A stretch of DNA of 64,000 nt from Flavobacterium selenitireducens (GTDB taxonomy: Bacteria > Bacteroidota > Bacteroidia > Flavobacteriales > Flavobacteriaceae). How positions within the stretch are numbered: position 1 is the stretch's first letter; every line of letters begins with the position of its first letter. The stretch lies in contig NZ_JAAVIY010000009.1 of the NCBI RefSeq assembly GCF_014748335.1, forward strand, positions 109,073 to 173,072, given 5' to 3'. The translations under genes were made by a program, and so were the position numbers. Under the pieces are notes generated by a model, which did no database searches, was not told the origin of the DNA, and saw only the letters and a list, made by a program, of their open reading frames with translations. Shown here piece by piece: positions 18,142-25,970 of the stretch.

Positions 18142-18393
18142 CCCAATTCGCACCCGAATTTGCGATCGGATGGAACAATATATATTTTAGGCAAGGTGAT
18201 GACGAAACAGGAGAAACCGCGGCATTCTACGAAACGGTAGGCGATTTGCCATCGAACTTCCTGACGCCAGCCCAGTACGATGCCCACAACTTGGGCCTCG
18301 AGATTACCTACACGGCACAGGATGGAACATTTAACACCTCCAAAGGCGATGCCCAGACTGAGAGCACGCTTTCTGTTTCCGATTATGCCCAAG
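18142..18393 (+). pseudogene. fragment of a lipoprotein gene related to 22322-22981
   Basis: The 250 bases match the middle of the intact gene at 22322-22981 very closely in DNA and protein (QFAPEFAIGWNN, GETAAFYETVGDLPSNFLTP). There is no signal peptide, no lipobox and no C-terminal 45 residues. Homology starts abruptly at 18142 and ends after SVSDYAQA at about 18393. Several changes alter conserved glycines. The stretch 18394-18688 downstream shows nothing recognisable apart from an open frame without a start. Confidence 0.85.
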
Positions 18394-18688
18394 CCGTAAA
18401 ATGCGCCCCTGTTTACGCGCGGCTTTCACGTAAATCTCGATTTTCCCCACGTTGGTGACCCATTCTTTAACGGACATTCATTTAGTGCCGCAGTGCCGCA
18501 GCCTCCGCTTATTTTTGTGTCGGAAATGGCGTGACAAATTGACGAGCCCGGCCCGCATTGTGAATCCGATCGCCGCCTTTGCGGAACTATCGACCGATGC
18601 GCCACGTCCCTATCTGAATCCGGCGAGGTGTCGGCCATCACCGCCTTGCAACAAGACGACCTGCAACCAAACCTGATAAATACCAAAT

Positions 18689-19201
18689 ATGCAACCCATC
18701 CTTTACAAAATTGACGAGAACGCAAGCGTGAATACCACCTTGAGACAATCGGCCACCGCCATTCAATCGAAACTACAAACCCGTTTCGGATCGTCTTATG
18801 CAGTTAGTGCGGGCGATTTTACAGAAGCCGGCAACGATTGGTCACACGAGATAAAAATCCGCCAAGGCAGCAAAATCGGCGCTGAGGTAGGCCTTAGATG
18901 GGAGAAAGCGATTCCCGATGTCCTGAAACTGGAAGTGGACGAATCCTCTAAAATGGGCAACAGGATCACCTATTCCGTACTTTTCGTGTTTTTAGCCGTG
19001 GGCGCCTACATGGGGTACAACGATATCGAACCCCTGGCTTTTTTGCCGGGACGCAAGATCGCCTCCGGGCTTGGGGCCTTGATTGCGCTTGTGCCCGCAA
19101 TCGTGCTTATTTCGATTCTTAAGTCGGCATTGCTCAAAGGCGAAAAGGAACAGAACGCGAAACTCGTCCGGGAAGTCCGCCAGGTGCTTCAAACGCAATA
19201 A
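18689..19201 (+). CDS. small membrane protein of unknown function
   Basis: The 170-residue product has a soluble N-terminal half of about 90 residues and two hydrophobic segments (ITYSVLFVFLAVGAYMGY near 92-110, and LGALIALVPAIVLISILKSA near 125-148), followed by a short charged tail. No family is recognised. It lies eight bases before the next gene on the same strand, so the two are probably co-transcribed and may function together in the inner membrane. Confidence 0.65.
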   Translation: MQPILYKIDENASVNTTLRQSATAIQSKLQTRFGSSYAVSAGDFTEAGNDWSHEIKIRQGSKIGAEVGLRWEKAIPDVLKLEVDESSKMGNRITYSVLFVFLAVGAYMGYNDIEPLAFLPGRKIASGLGALIALVPAIVLISILKSALLKGEKEQNAKLVREVRQVLQTQ

Positions 19202-19208
19202 AACCGGA

Positions 19209-19883
19209 ATGAAACGCTTTTTAAAGATAGGCTGCGGCGCGATCCTCGGATTTATCGCAATCACGATGGTCGTAGCCGCAATAGTAGAATCGAACAGCGC
19301 CCCTACCCAGTCGATAATGTTCCTCAATACGGGACCGGAATTGCGGACGGTGACGCTCGAAATGGTGGGGGCCGATGGGAAATTGTCGGACGGATATTAC
19401 ATCCACAGCGAAGTAGCCTGCGGTCAAACGCTTGTCGAAAGAGTGCCGGAAGGCGATTACCACATCAAGGTGTGGCGCCCGGACGACAGCCTGGCCCATT
19501 CGGTCGATTTCAAAGTGGCACTTCCCGACTCCACCCAATCGAATTACGAACTCTATCGGTTCGATCTATCGGCCGACAAGGTATTTGCGCTGGTCAACCT
19601 GAATTTCCTGTACGAAGGCAACTCGTTTGCCAGTCACATGTCCAAAGCCGTAGGAACCAAGCGCGAACGTCCCGGCGTCGCCCAAATGTACGATGGAACC
19701 AAACCGTTTCTCATTGAGGACACCTATTCTTCGCAAAAATTCGTGGATGTGCACGAAAGCCTTCCCCATGACATACAATACGGCAACATGGTGTACGGCC
19801 TGTTTCCGATTCCAGGGAAACTCCCGGAGCAGGAATTCGAAAACTACCTGCTAAAGAAAATCACCGACAAAACGCTTGAATAA
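19209..19883 (+). CDS. membrane-anchored protein of unknown function
   Basis: The frame is open from 19083 but overlaps the previous gene. The ATG at 19209 gives MKRFLKIGCGAILGFIAITM, an N-terminal membrane anchor or signal, and starts eight bases after the preceding stop. The 224-residue product then carries an extracytoplasmic domain rich in beta strands (TVTLEMVGADGKLSDGYY, VPEGDYHIKVWRPDDSLAH), suggesting an Ig-like or carboxypeptidase-regulatory-like fold. No catalytic motif is visible. Confidence 0.65.
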   Translation: MKRFLKIGCGAILGFIAITMVVAAIVESNSAPTQSIMFLNTGPELRTVTLEMVGADGKLSDGYYIHSEVACGQTLVERVPEGDYHIKVWRPDDSLAHSVDFKVALPDSTQSNYELYRFDLSADKVFALVNLNFLYEGNSFASHMSKAVGTKRERPGVAQMYDGTKPFLIEDTYSSQKFVDVHESLPHDIQYGNMVYGLFPIPGKLPEQEFENYLLKKITDKTLE

Positions 19884-19920
19884 CTGACCCGAACGATAAA
19901 AACCAATATCCATTTTTGAT

Positions 19921-20007
19921 ATGACCCAAACTGCCTTTTCCGTGGTTGACCTGATCGCCAATTTCGATTTGTTCGCGGCTATACTTGGATTGTTTACGGT
20001 CAGCTGA
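19921..20007 (+). other. 28-codon open frame, possible gene remnant
   Basis: A frame of 28 codons (MTQTAFSVVDLIANFDLFAA, then ILGLFTVS) is hydrophobic and has a good start context. It is too short to assign and may be the truncated beginning of a membrane protein. Confidence 0.2.
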
Positions 20008-20077
20008 CCGGCTATTGTGTCTTGGAGGCTCTTTCGTCTGGAAAAGCCCCGGATCGTTGGAATGCCCTAAATAAAAA

Positions 20078-20108
20078 TTGCAGATTTCTAAAACTTACAG
20101 TAGATTCG
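20078..20108 (+). promoter_or_regulatory. candidate Bacteroidota promoter of the repeat T9SS gene
   Basis: TTG at 20078-20080 and TAGATTCG at 20101-20108 are separated by 20 bases, one more than the usual spacer. They lie 36 bases before the chosen start at 20145. The -7 box has one mismatch to TAnnTTTG. Confidence 0.4.
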
Positions 20109-20144
20109 GCACGAAATTTCTCACAAACAAAACCCATAAAATCA

Positions 20145-22043
20145 ATGAAATCAAAATTACATTTCGCGCTTTACTGCGCCATGCTGAGCTTTTGCCCGGC
20201 AATCCAATTTTCGGCCCAAGCCCAGGGATTCGGTCCATCGGCCACCAACTGGGGATTGCCAGCGGGCGGTCACATCGACAATGGGACGAATTACAGTTTC
20301 AATGAAATCGCAGAGTCGACTGGCCCCGCATACGATCTGGGCAGCCAGGCCTGGACGGTGATGGACATGAACGGCGATTCAAAACCCGACATCGTGGTCT
20401 ATAACGAGAACCTGGCTGCGGGTGATGCGCTCGTATTCGGAACCGGCTCGAACCGGTATTGGAAAGTGTACTTGGGTACGGCAACCGGTTTCTCGACAAC
20501 CGCAACCAACTGGACATTGCCGGTGGGCGGCCATTCCGACAACGGTATCAATTATAGTTTCAACGAAATTGCAAAGTCGACAGGCGGCGCTTATGATTTG
20601 GGAAGCCAATCCTGGACGGTCATGGACATGAACGGGGACGCCAAACCTGACATGGTCGTCTATAACGAGAATATGGCTGCGGGCGACGCACTCGTGTACG
20701 GATCGGGTTCGAACCGTTACTGGAAAGTCTACCTCAACACAGGATCGGGATTTTCTCCGACGGCTACCAACTGGACACTGCCTGCGGGCGGTCATGCAGA
20801 CAACGGCATCAACTACAGCTTCAATAAAATCGCACAGTCGACAGGCGCGGCATACGATATGGGAAGCCAATCCTGGACGGTAATGGACATGAACGGAGAT
20901 TCAAAACCCGACATCGTCGTCTACAACGAGAACATGGCTGCAGGCGACGCGTGGGTCTACGGAACCGGATCGAACCGCTATTGGAAAGTGTATCTCAACA
21001 CGACGTCGGGATTTTCACCGACAGCCACCAACTGGACACTGCCTGCAGGAGGTCATACCGACAACGGCATCAACTACAGCTTCCACAAAATTGCGCAATC
21101 GACCGGCGCTGCCTATGACTTGGGCAGCCAATCGTGGACGGTCATGGACATGAACGGCGATTCCAGACCGGATATGGTCGTCTACAACGAAAATCAAGCT
21201 GCGGGCGATGCACTTGTATACGGAACCGGTACGAACCGTTTCTGGAAAGTTTATTTCGGGGCCGCAACGGGCTTTTCCACAACCGCTACAAACTGGGCAT
21301 TGCCGGTTGGAGGTCATAAAGACAATGGCACTAATTACAGTTTCCACCAAATCGCTCAGTCGACCGGCGCTGCCTATGACCTCGGAAGCCAGTCGTGGAC
21401 AGTGATGGACATGAACGGCGACTCCAAACCTGACTTGGTGACCTACAACGAGAACCAGGCTGCGGGCGACGCACTTGTGTACGGATCGGGTTCGAATCGA
21501 TACTGGAAAGTATATTCCAACACGGCAGCGGGATTTTCATCGGCTGCGACCAATTGGACATTGCCTGCAGGCGGTCACAAGGATAACGGTGTCGATTACA
21601 GTTTCTACCAGATCGCAGAGTCGACCGGACCCGCTTACGATTTGGGCAGCCAAGCCTGGACGGTAATGGATATGAACGGCGACCACAAGCTTGATTTGGT
21701 TGTATACACCGAGAACTTGGCTGCTGGCGATGCCCTGGTATACGGATCGGGAGCGAACCGTTATTGGAGAGTGTTCCTCAATTCCGGCGGATCGTTGGGC
21801 ACGCCGGCAGCGCCGTTGCAAAATCGCTTTGTGGCCTATCCGAACCCTGTGGATGGTGAACTGTTCCTGAAGACCGATTTGGCAAACGCCGATCGCGCGT
21901 ATCGTATTCTCGACGCTAATGGCCGTGTGATCCAAACCGGAAAACTTTCAGGAGCAACCACTTCGATTGATTGGAGCGGGATTCAAAAGGGAATTTACTT
22001 TTTGAGGATCGGTGATGAGGTGGTGAAAGTGATAAAGAAATAA
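20145..22043 (+). CDS. T9SS-secreted protein with six 87-residue FG-GAP-like repeats
   Basis: The start at 20145 is chosen because it gives a signal peptide (MKSKLHFALYCAMLSFCPAI, cut after SAQAQ); the frame itself opens at 20022. The mature protein consists of six consecutive 87-residue repeats. Each contains ATNWTLPAGGH, then NGINYSFN, AYDLGSQSWTVMDMNGDSKP and GSGSNRYWKVY. The DMNGDSKPD part is an FG-GAP/VCBS-like calcium-binding loop, suggesting a beta-propeller. A type A T9SS sorting domain ends the protein (FVAYPNPVDGEL, then IQKGIYFLRIGDEVVKVIKK). It is inferred to be exported to the cell surface; the ligand is unknown. The repeats are nearly identical at DNA level, so the copy number may vary between strains. 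Confidence 0.9.
   Translation: MKSKLHFALYCAMLSFCPAIQFSAQAQGFGPSATNWGLPAGGHIDNGTNYSFNEIAESTGPAYDLGSQAWTVMDMNGDSKPDIVVYNENLAAGDALVFGTGSNRYWKVYLGTATGFSTTATNWTLPVGGHSDNGINYSFNEIAKSTGGAYDLGSQSWTVMDMNGDAKPDMVVYNENMAAGDALVYGSGSNRYWKVYLNTGSGFSPTATNWTLPAGGHADNGINYSFNKIAQSTGAAYDMGSQSWTVMDMNGDSKPDIVVYNENMAAGDAWVYGTGSNRYWKVYLNTTSGFSPTATNWTLPAGGHTDNGINYSFHKIAQSTGAAYDLGSQSWTVMDMNGDSRPDMVVYNENQAAGDALVYGTGTNRFWKVYFGAATGFSTTATNWALPVGGHKDNGTNYSFHQIAQSTGAAYDLGSQSWTVMDMNGDSKPDLVTYNENQAAGDALVYGSGSNRYWKVYSNTAAGFSSAATNWTLPAGGHKDNGVDYSFYQIAESTGPAYDLGSQAWTVMDMNGDHKLDLVVYTENLAAGDALVYGSGANRYWRVFLNSGGSLGTPAAPLQNRFVAYPNPVDGELFLKTDLANADRAYRILDANGRVIQTGKLSGATTSIDWSGIQKGIYFLRIGDEVVKVIKK
20241..21806 (+). repeat. six tandem 261-bp coding repeats
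   Basis: The phrase encoding ATNW recurs at 20241, 20502, 20763, 21024, 21285 and 21546, exactly 261 bases apart each time without any indel. Copies differ mainly at synonymous and a few variable sites. Confidence 0.9.
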
Positions 22044-22062
22044 TGCTGGTTAACTGATTGGT

Positions 22063-22094
22063 AAATGCAGGGCTTTGGTCCTGCATTTTTTTTT
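22063..22094 (+). terminator. intrinsic terminator after the repeat T9SS gene
   Basis: The arms ATGCAGG (22065-22071) and CCTGCAT (22080-22086) pair across an eight-base loop, and a run of eight or more T follows. This is about 20 bases after the stop at 22043. Confidence 0.85.
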
Positions 22095-22104
22095 GGCGGG
22101 GATT

Positions 22105-22195
22105 GAAGCTCGTCCCTCGGTTTTTGCGAGGAAAACTCCGCCGCCAAGGCGACCCGCGGTAGCACAACCCGACAGCACAACTGGTGCAACTAATG
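22105..22195 (+). repeat. isolated piece of the GC-rich composite repeat
   Basis: Contains CCAAGGCGACCCGCGGTAGC followed by CCCGACAGCACAACTGG, matching the GC-rich block at 17180-17232 with several changes. It appears to be a degenerate, partial copy between the terminator and the next promoter. Confidence 0.6.
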
Positions 22196-22290
22196 TTGCA
22201 ATTAGAAAAAAACAAAAATCCCCAAATTCGAACGTCAAAACGATCAATGTGGAATACGCCCAAAATCATCGTCCGTATAGGGAATAACTC

Positions 22291-22298
22291 TATATTTG
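22291..22298 (+). promoter_or_regulatory. -7 promoter box of the lipoprotein gene
   Basis: TATATTTG matches TAnnTTTG exactly and lies 23 bases before the ATG at 22322. Nineteen bases upstream TCG takes the place of the expected TTG. Confidence 0.55.
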
Positions 22299-22321
22299 CC
22301 CACTAACCAATAATAAAAACA

Positions 22322-22981
22322 ATGAAAAAATTAGTGCTTATGGCCTTCGCGGCCTTCGCTTTTTCGTGCAGTTCAGACGACGGCGGTTCGTCAAACAACA
22401 ACGGTGGCGGGAACAATAACAACAACGACACCGGTGTGGCCTACATTAAAGGAAAAATGGACAGCGTCGCTTTTGACCACACTTTCAACAACACAGCAAA
22501 CGACACGTTTCTGTACAACGCCCTTGCGGGATTCAGCGGCGAAGGGTTCGACCGTTGGTATTATTACGGAGGCTCGGTCATGAAATTCAATCCGCCCCAA
22601 TTCGCACCCGAATTTGCGATCGGATGGAACAATATGTATTTTGGGCAAGGTGGTGACGAAACAGGAGAAACCGCGGCATTCTACGAAACGGTCGGCGATT
22701 TGCCATCGAACTTCCTGACGCCTGCCCAGGACGATGCCCACAACCCGGGCCTCGAGATTACTTACAAGGCACAGGATGGAACATTCTACACCTCCAAAGC
22801 CGGTGCCCAGACCGGGAGCACGCTTTCCGTTTCCGATTATACCCAAGGCATGAGCGGAGGCGCCAAAACCATGACAGTCAAAGGGACATTCTCTTGTAAA
22901 TTGTACAATGACGAGGATCCGAGCGATATGATCCAGGTTACCGATGGAAAGTTTAAGCTGATCCTTTCGGAGTTTAATTGA
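22322..22981 (+). CDS. lipoprotein of unknown function
   Basis: The 219-residue product has a lipoprotein signal peptide with lipobox AFSC at residue 16. After the Cys come SSDDGGSS and an Asn/Gly-rich linker, typical of Bacteroidota lipoproteins exported to the outer surface. The folded part (from about residue 40) starts VAYIKGKMDSVAFDH and is rich in beta strands, Gly and Tyr, ending KGTFSCKLYNDEDPSD and GKFKLILSEFN. No catalytic site is recognised. A truncated relative lies at 18142-18393. A promoter box precedes it and a terminator follows, so it is a single-gene unit. Confidence 0.75.
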   Translation: MKKLVLMAFAAFAFSCSSDDGGSSNNNGGGNNNNNDTGVAYIKGKMDSVAFDHTFNNTANDTFLYNALAGFSGEGFDRWYYYGGSVMKFNPPQFAPEFAIGWNNMYFGQGGDETGETAAFYETVGDLPSNFLTPAQDDAHNPGLEITYKAQDGTFYTSKAGAQTGSTLSVSDYTQGMSGGAKTMTVKGTFSCKLYNDEDPSDMIQVTDGKFKLILSEFN

Positions 22982-23009
22982 TCTAGCTCGTCTTTCAAAA
23001 TAAGATAAC

Positions 23010-23048
23010 AGCGAATGAGGTTCAGGCTTCATTCGCTATTTTTTTTGT
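23010..23048 (+). terminator. intrinsic terminator after the lipoprotein gene
   Basis: AGCGAATGA (23010-23018) pairs with TCATTCGCT (23029-23037) and is followed by a run of T to 23048. It lies 29 bases after the stop at 22981. Bases 23049-23240 show no gene. Confidence 0.85.
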
Positions 23049-23240
23049 TGCCGTTTTGGAGTGACTGACTTCTCGATTAGAAAAAAAACCAAATCGTTGT
23101 TCGATCCGCAGTGGCAGCACGTACAGGCAGCGGCAAGGGAAAACCTGACTTGTGCTTGACCCGGATGCCGCATCGGCACGACTTCCATAACTATAAATAA
23201 AAAACTCCCCGGTCGCAGCCCTGATTTGAGATGGAAAACC

Positions 23241-23248
23241 TATGTTTG
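23241..23248 (+). promoter_or_regulatory. -7 promoter box of the kinase-regulator operon
   Basis: TATGTTTG matches TAnnTTTG exactly, 32 bases before the TTG start at 23280. No TTG is present at the expected distance upstream. Confidence 0.45.
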
Positions 23249-23279
23249 CCGTATCACCCTAACTTTCAATTGAACACGT

Positions 23280-25286
23280 TTGAATTACCTGAAAATAACC
23301 TCAGGGCTATGCCTGGCTTTAAGTCTTTTCTTTGCAATTCCGGTTTCGGCCCAGGTCGAATCCCGTATCGATTCGCTTGTGATAAAACTCGGCAAAACAA
23401 CCGATAACAAGGAAAAGGTGCAGATCCTGACAAAACTGACTGAACTCAATTCAATTGTCGACCCGGCGGCAGGCATTGCTTTCGGCAAAAAGGCGCTTTC
23501 GTATATGAAAGTCGGAAATTGGACGTCTCCCAGGATTGACGTGTTGCAAAACATGGGCATGTGCCTCAGAAGCCAGGGCAATCTCCCAGAAGCCCTTACC
23601 CTGTTTTACCAATCGATGGAATTGTCGCAAAAGGCCTCGTTGCCGGACCAATCCGCTTCCGTGGCGCGTCAACTCGGCATGACATACAAACAACAACGCA
23701 ACCGCGTACAAGCAGAAAAATACTATCAGGAGGCGTTTTCGCACTATGAAAAAACGGGTGACAGTTTCCAGATTTCGGTGCTTCATATCGACCTTGGAGG
23801 GCTTTGCTCCGACCACGGCGACCTGTCCTGCGCCAAGCGGCATTACGAACGGGCGCTCGCGATCATCAACAGCGGAAAATCCGTTTCCCGAAAGGCATTG
23901 GTCATTTCCAATCTCGCCAATGTTTACGGCGCGGAAGGCAATTATCGGAAAGCCGTCCAATTCTACGAAGATGCACTCGCGCTGCTCAATGCCCAGAACG
24001 ACACGCGAAAGGAGATGTTCATCTACGGACAGCTCGGCTTCGAATACCTGAATTTCGTAAGCGACACCCAGCCGGTTCCCGACGAGTTCAAACTCGATGG
24101 CAGCCGCGACATGCAAATTTCAAAAGCGATCGAGTATATCAGCAAGGCGGCCAATTATTTCCAGCAAGCCAAACAGGTCAACGAATACCAGGCTTTCATG
24201 CGCGCGCTGCCCGAAGCCTATTTTTTGGGAAAGCAATACGAGAAAGGCATAGAAGCGTTTAAATCGTATTACGAAAGCAAGGAAAATACGATCCAGAAGC
24301 AACGTGAGAGCGAATTGGCGCGAGCCGAGTTAAATTACGAGTACAACCGTCGGAAAGATTCGACCCAACAGGTTCAGGAACGCAAAGAGCTGGCGTTGGA
24401 AAACGAAATGAAATTCCGGGAAATCGAATTTGCTTACCAGAAAAAACAGCAGGCGCTGACCGCCGAACGCGAACGTTTCGAACTCAAGTTCAGCGAGGCC
24501 GTCAAGCGCAAGGAACTCGAAACAGCGCACGAAAAAACCCGGGAACAGGAAAAACTGCAGACCCAGCGGCTGTTGCGCATCACCTGGATTCTAGCCGGGA
24601 GCATAGCCGTCGTATTGCTGATATTGTACCTGATCAGGGTCGCAAGACTCGAAAGCAGGAAAGCGGCCATGGAAAAGAATTTCTCCCAAAACCTTGTCCA
24701 AACCATAGAATCCGAACGCAAAAGGATTGCCGAGGAACTTCACGACAGCATCGGCCAAAGCCTGCTGCTGCTCAAGAACAAACTGCATCACGAACAGCGC
24801 GATACCGTTACCGTCGACGCGATCATCGGCGAAGTACGCGGCTTGTCCCACGACATGCATCCTTACCAGTTCGAGCGGCTCGGATTGATGCGTTCCACGC
24901 GGGAAACGGTCGAAGCCTTGCAGCAACATTCGGATATTTTCTTTTCGTTCGATTGTGAAGATGAGACGCTCGGCGATTCGATAGCCGCCGAGAATCAAAT
25001 CCATATTTACCGCATGTTGCAGGAAGCGTTGAATAACGTGCTCAAACATTCCGGCGCAAAGGCTTGTCGCGTTTCGGTCGACGAAAAAGGCGATGCGATC
25101 GAATTCGAGGTCAAGGACAACGGCACTGGGTTCGAGCCATCGCGAGACGGTTTTGAAAGCCTTGGCCTCAAGACGATGGAATCGCGTGCAAGGCTTACCG
25201 GCTCCGATCTAGCGATCAAATCAACCGCCGGAAAAGGAACTTCGGTTGTCGTTCTCGTAAAAAAATCAAAACAAAGTCATGGCTAA
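23280..25286 (+). CDS. TPR-containing sensor histidine kinase (NarX/DesK-like)
   Basis: The start is a TTG: only this gives the signal peptide (NYLKITSGLCLALSLFFAIP, ending VSAQ), and no ATG is available early in the frame. About residues 60-300 form TPR-type helical repeats outside the cytoplasm. A charged coiled coil follows, then one membrane helix near residues 432-454 (ITWILAGSIAVVLLILYLI). The kinase core is of the HisKA_3 type: ERKRIAEELHDSIGQSLLLL with the phosphorylated His at 488. Then comes an HATPase domain (LQEALNNVLKHSGAK, KDNGTGFEP, GKGTSVVV). It phosphorylates the regulator encoded next, whose start it overlaps by eight bases. Confidence 0.93.
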   Translation: MNYLKITSGLCLALSLFFAIPVSAQVESRIDSLVIKLGKTTDNKEKVQILTKLTELNSIVDPAAGIAFGKKALSYMKVGNWTSPRIDVLQNMGMCLRSQGNLPEALTLFYQSMELSQKASLPDQSASVARQLGMTYKQQRNRVQAEKYYQEAFSHYEKTGDSFQISVLHIDLGGLCSDHGDLSCAKRHYERALAIINSGKSVSRKALVISNLANVYGAEGNYRKAVQFYEDALALLNAQNDTRKEMFIYGQLGFEYLNFVSDTQPVPDEFKLDGSRDMQISKAIEYISKAANYFQQAKQVNEYQAFMRALPEAYFLGKQYEKGIEAFKSYYESKENTIQKQRESELARAELNYEYNRRKDSTQQVQERKELALENEMKFREIEFAYQKKQQALTAERERFELKFSEAVKRKELETAHEKTREQEKLQTQRLLRITWILAGSIAVVLLILYLIRVARLESRKAAMEKNFSQNLVQTIESERKRIAEELHDSIGQSLLLLKNKLHHEQRDTVTVDAIIGEVRGLSHDMHPYQFERLGLMRSTRETVEALQQHSDIFFSFDCEDETLGDSIAAENQIHIYRMLQEALNNVLKHSGAKACRVSVDEKGDAIEFEVKDNGTGFEPSRDGFESLGLKTMESRARLTGSDLAIKSTAGKGTSVVVLVKKSKQSHG

Positions 25287-25896
25287 ATCCATCATCATCG
25301 CAGACGACCATCCGTTAGTGCTCGAAGGATATAAATCGTATCTGGCCTCGGCGGGCTTCGCGATTCTCGACACGGCCCACGACGGCAACGAGGCGTTCAA
25401 TAAAATCTGCCGGCAACAACCCGATTTTGCGATCCTCGACATGGAAATGCCGGTACTCAAAGGCCTCGAAGTAGCGGCATATCTGCACCAGAACAAAGTC
25501 GATGTGAAAGTCATCATCCTGACGCTTCATTCGGCAAAGGAAATTTTCGATGCCGTCGGAAAAACAATCGACGGCTACTTATTGAAGGAAGATGCGCTCG
25601 ACGAAATTTTGAAATGCATTCGCGACATCGAACTCGGCAACCACTACGTGAGTTCCAAAATCAAGCAAAGCAGCCTGGCTTCGGCACCCGATGCGTTGAA
25701 AGTGCTCAGCGCGTCCGAAATCAAGATTTTGCAGTACATCGCCAAAAAAATGACCTCACGCGAAATCGCCGACACCTTGTTTCTTTCGCCGCGCACGGTC
25801 CAAAAACACAGGGAAAACATCATCCGGAAACTGGACATCACGCCCGGAGCGAACAATTTGCTGTTATGGGTTTCAGATAACCGACACCTATTTTAG
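25279..25896 (+). CDS. NarL/FixJ-family response regulator
   Basis: The 205-residue product has a complete receiver domain: acidic pair at residues 9-10 (IIADDHP), phosphoacceptor Asp54 (FAILDMEMP), the conserved Thr/Ser in LTLHS and Lys103 (GYLLKED). A LuxR-type helix-turn-helix follows from about residue 138 (SASEIKILQYIAKKMTSREI, then SPRTVQKHRENIIRKL). It is the partner of the kinase encoded upstream, with which it overlaps by eight bases. The surface-protein gene just downstream on the same strand, with its own promoter, is a candidate target. Confidence 0.95.
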   Translation: MAKSIIIADDHPLVLEGYKSYLASAGFAILDTAHDGNEAFNKICRQQPDFAILDMEMPVLKGLEVAAYLHQNKVDVKVIILTLHSAKEIFDAVGKTIDGYLLKEDALDEILKCIRDIELGNHYVSSKIKQSSLASAPDALKVLSASEIKILQYIAKKMTSREIADTLFLSPRTVQKHRENIIRKLDITPGANNLLLWVSDNRHLF

Positions 25897-25920
25897 GCGT
25901 CATTACGTATCGCAACGTAT

Positions 25921-25950
25921 TTGCTCGGATTTCCCGTCGGAATACTTTTA
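25921..25950 (+). promoter_or_regulatory. promoter of the YadA-like/S74 gene
   Basis: TTG (25921-25923), a 19-base spacer and TACTTTTA (25943-25950) fit the Bacteroidota promoter with a single mismatch at the last position. The box ends 20 bases before the ATG at 25971. Confidence 0.6.
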
Positions 25951-25970
25951 CGTCATACTAATTATGTCGT

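Noticed and set aside
18426..18725. Minus-strand 99-codon frame and plus-strand 74-codon frame
   Set aside because: No family pattern; the minus one overlaps the start of the gene at 18689 and both lie in decayed sequence next to a pseudogene.
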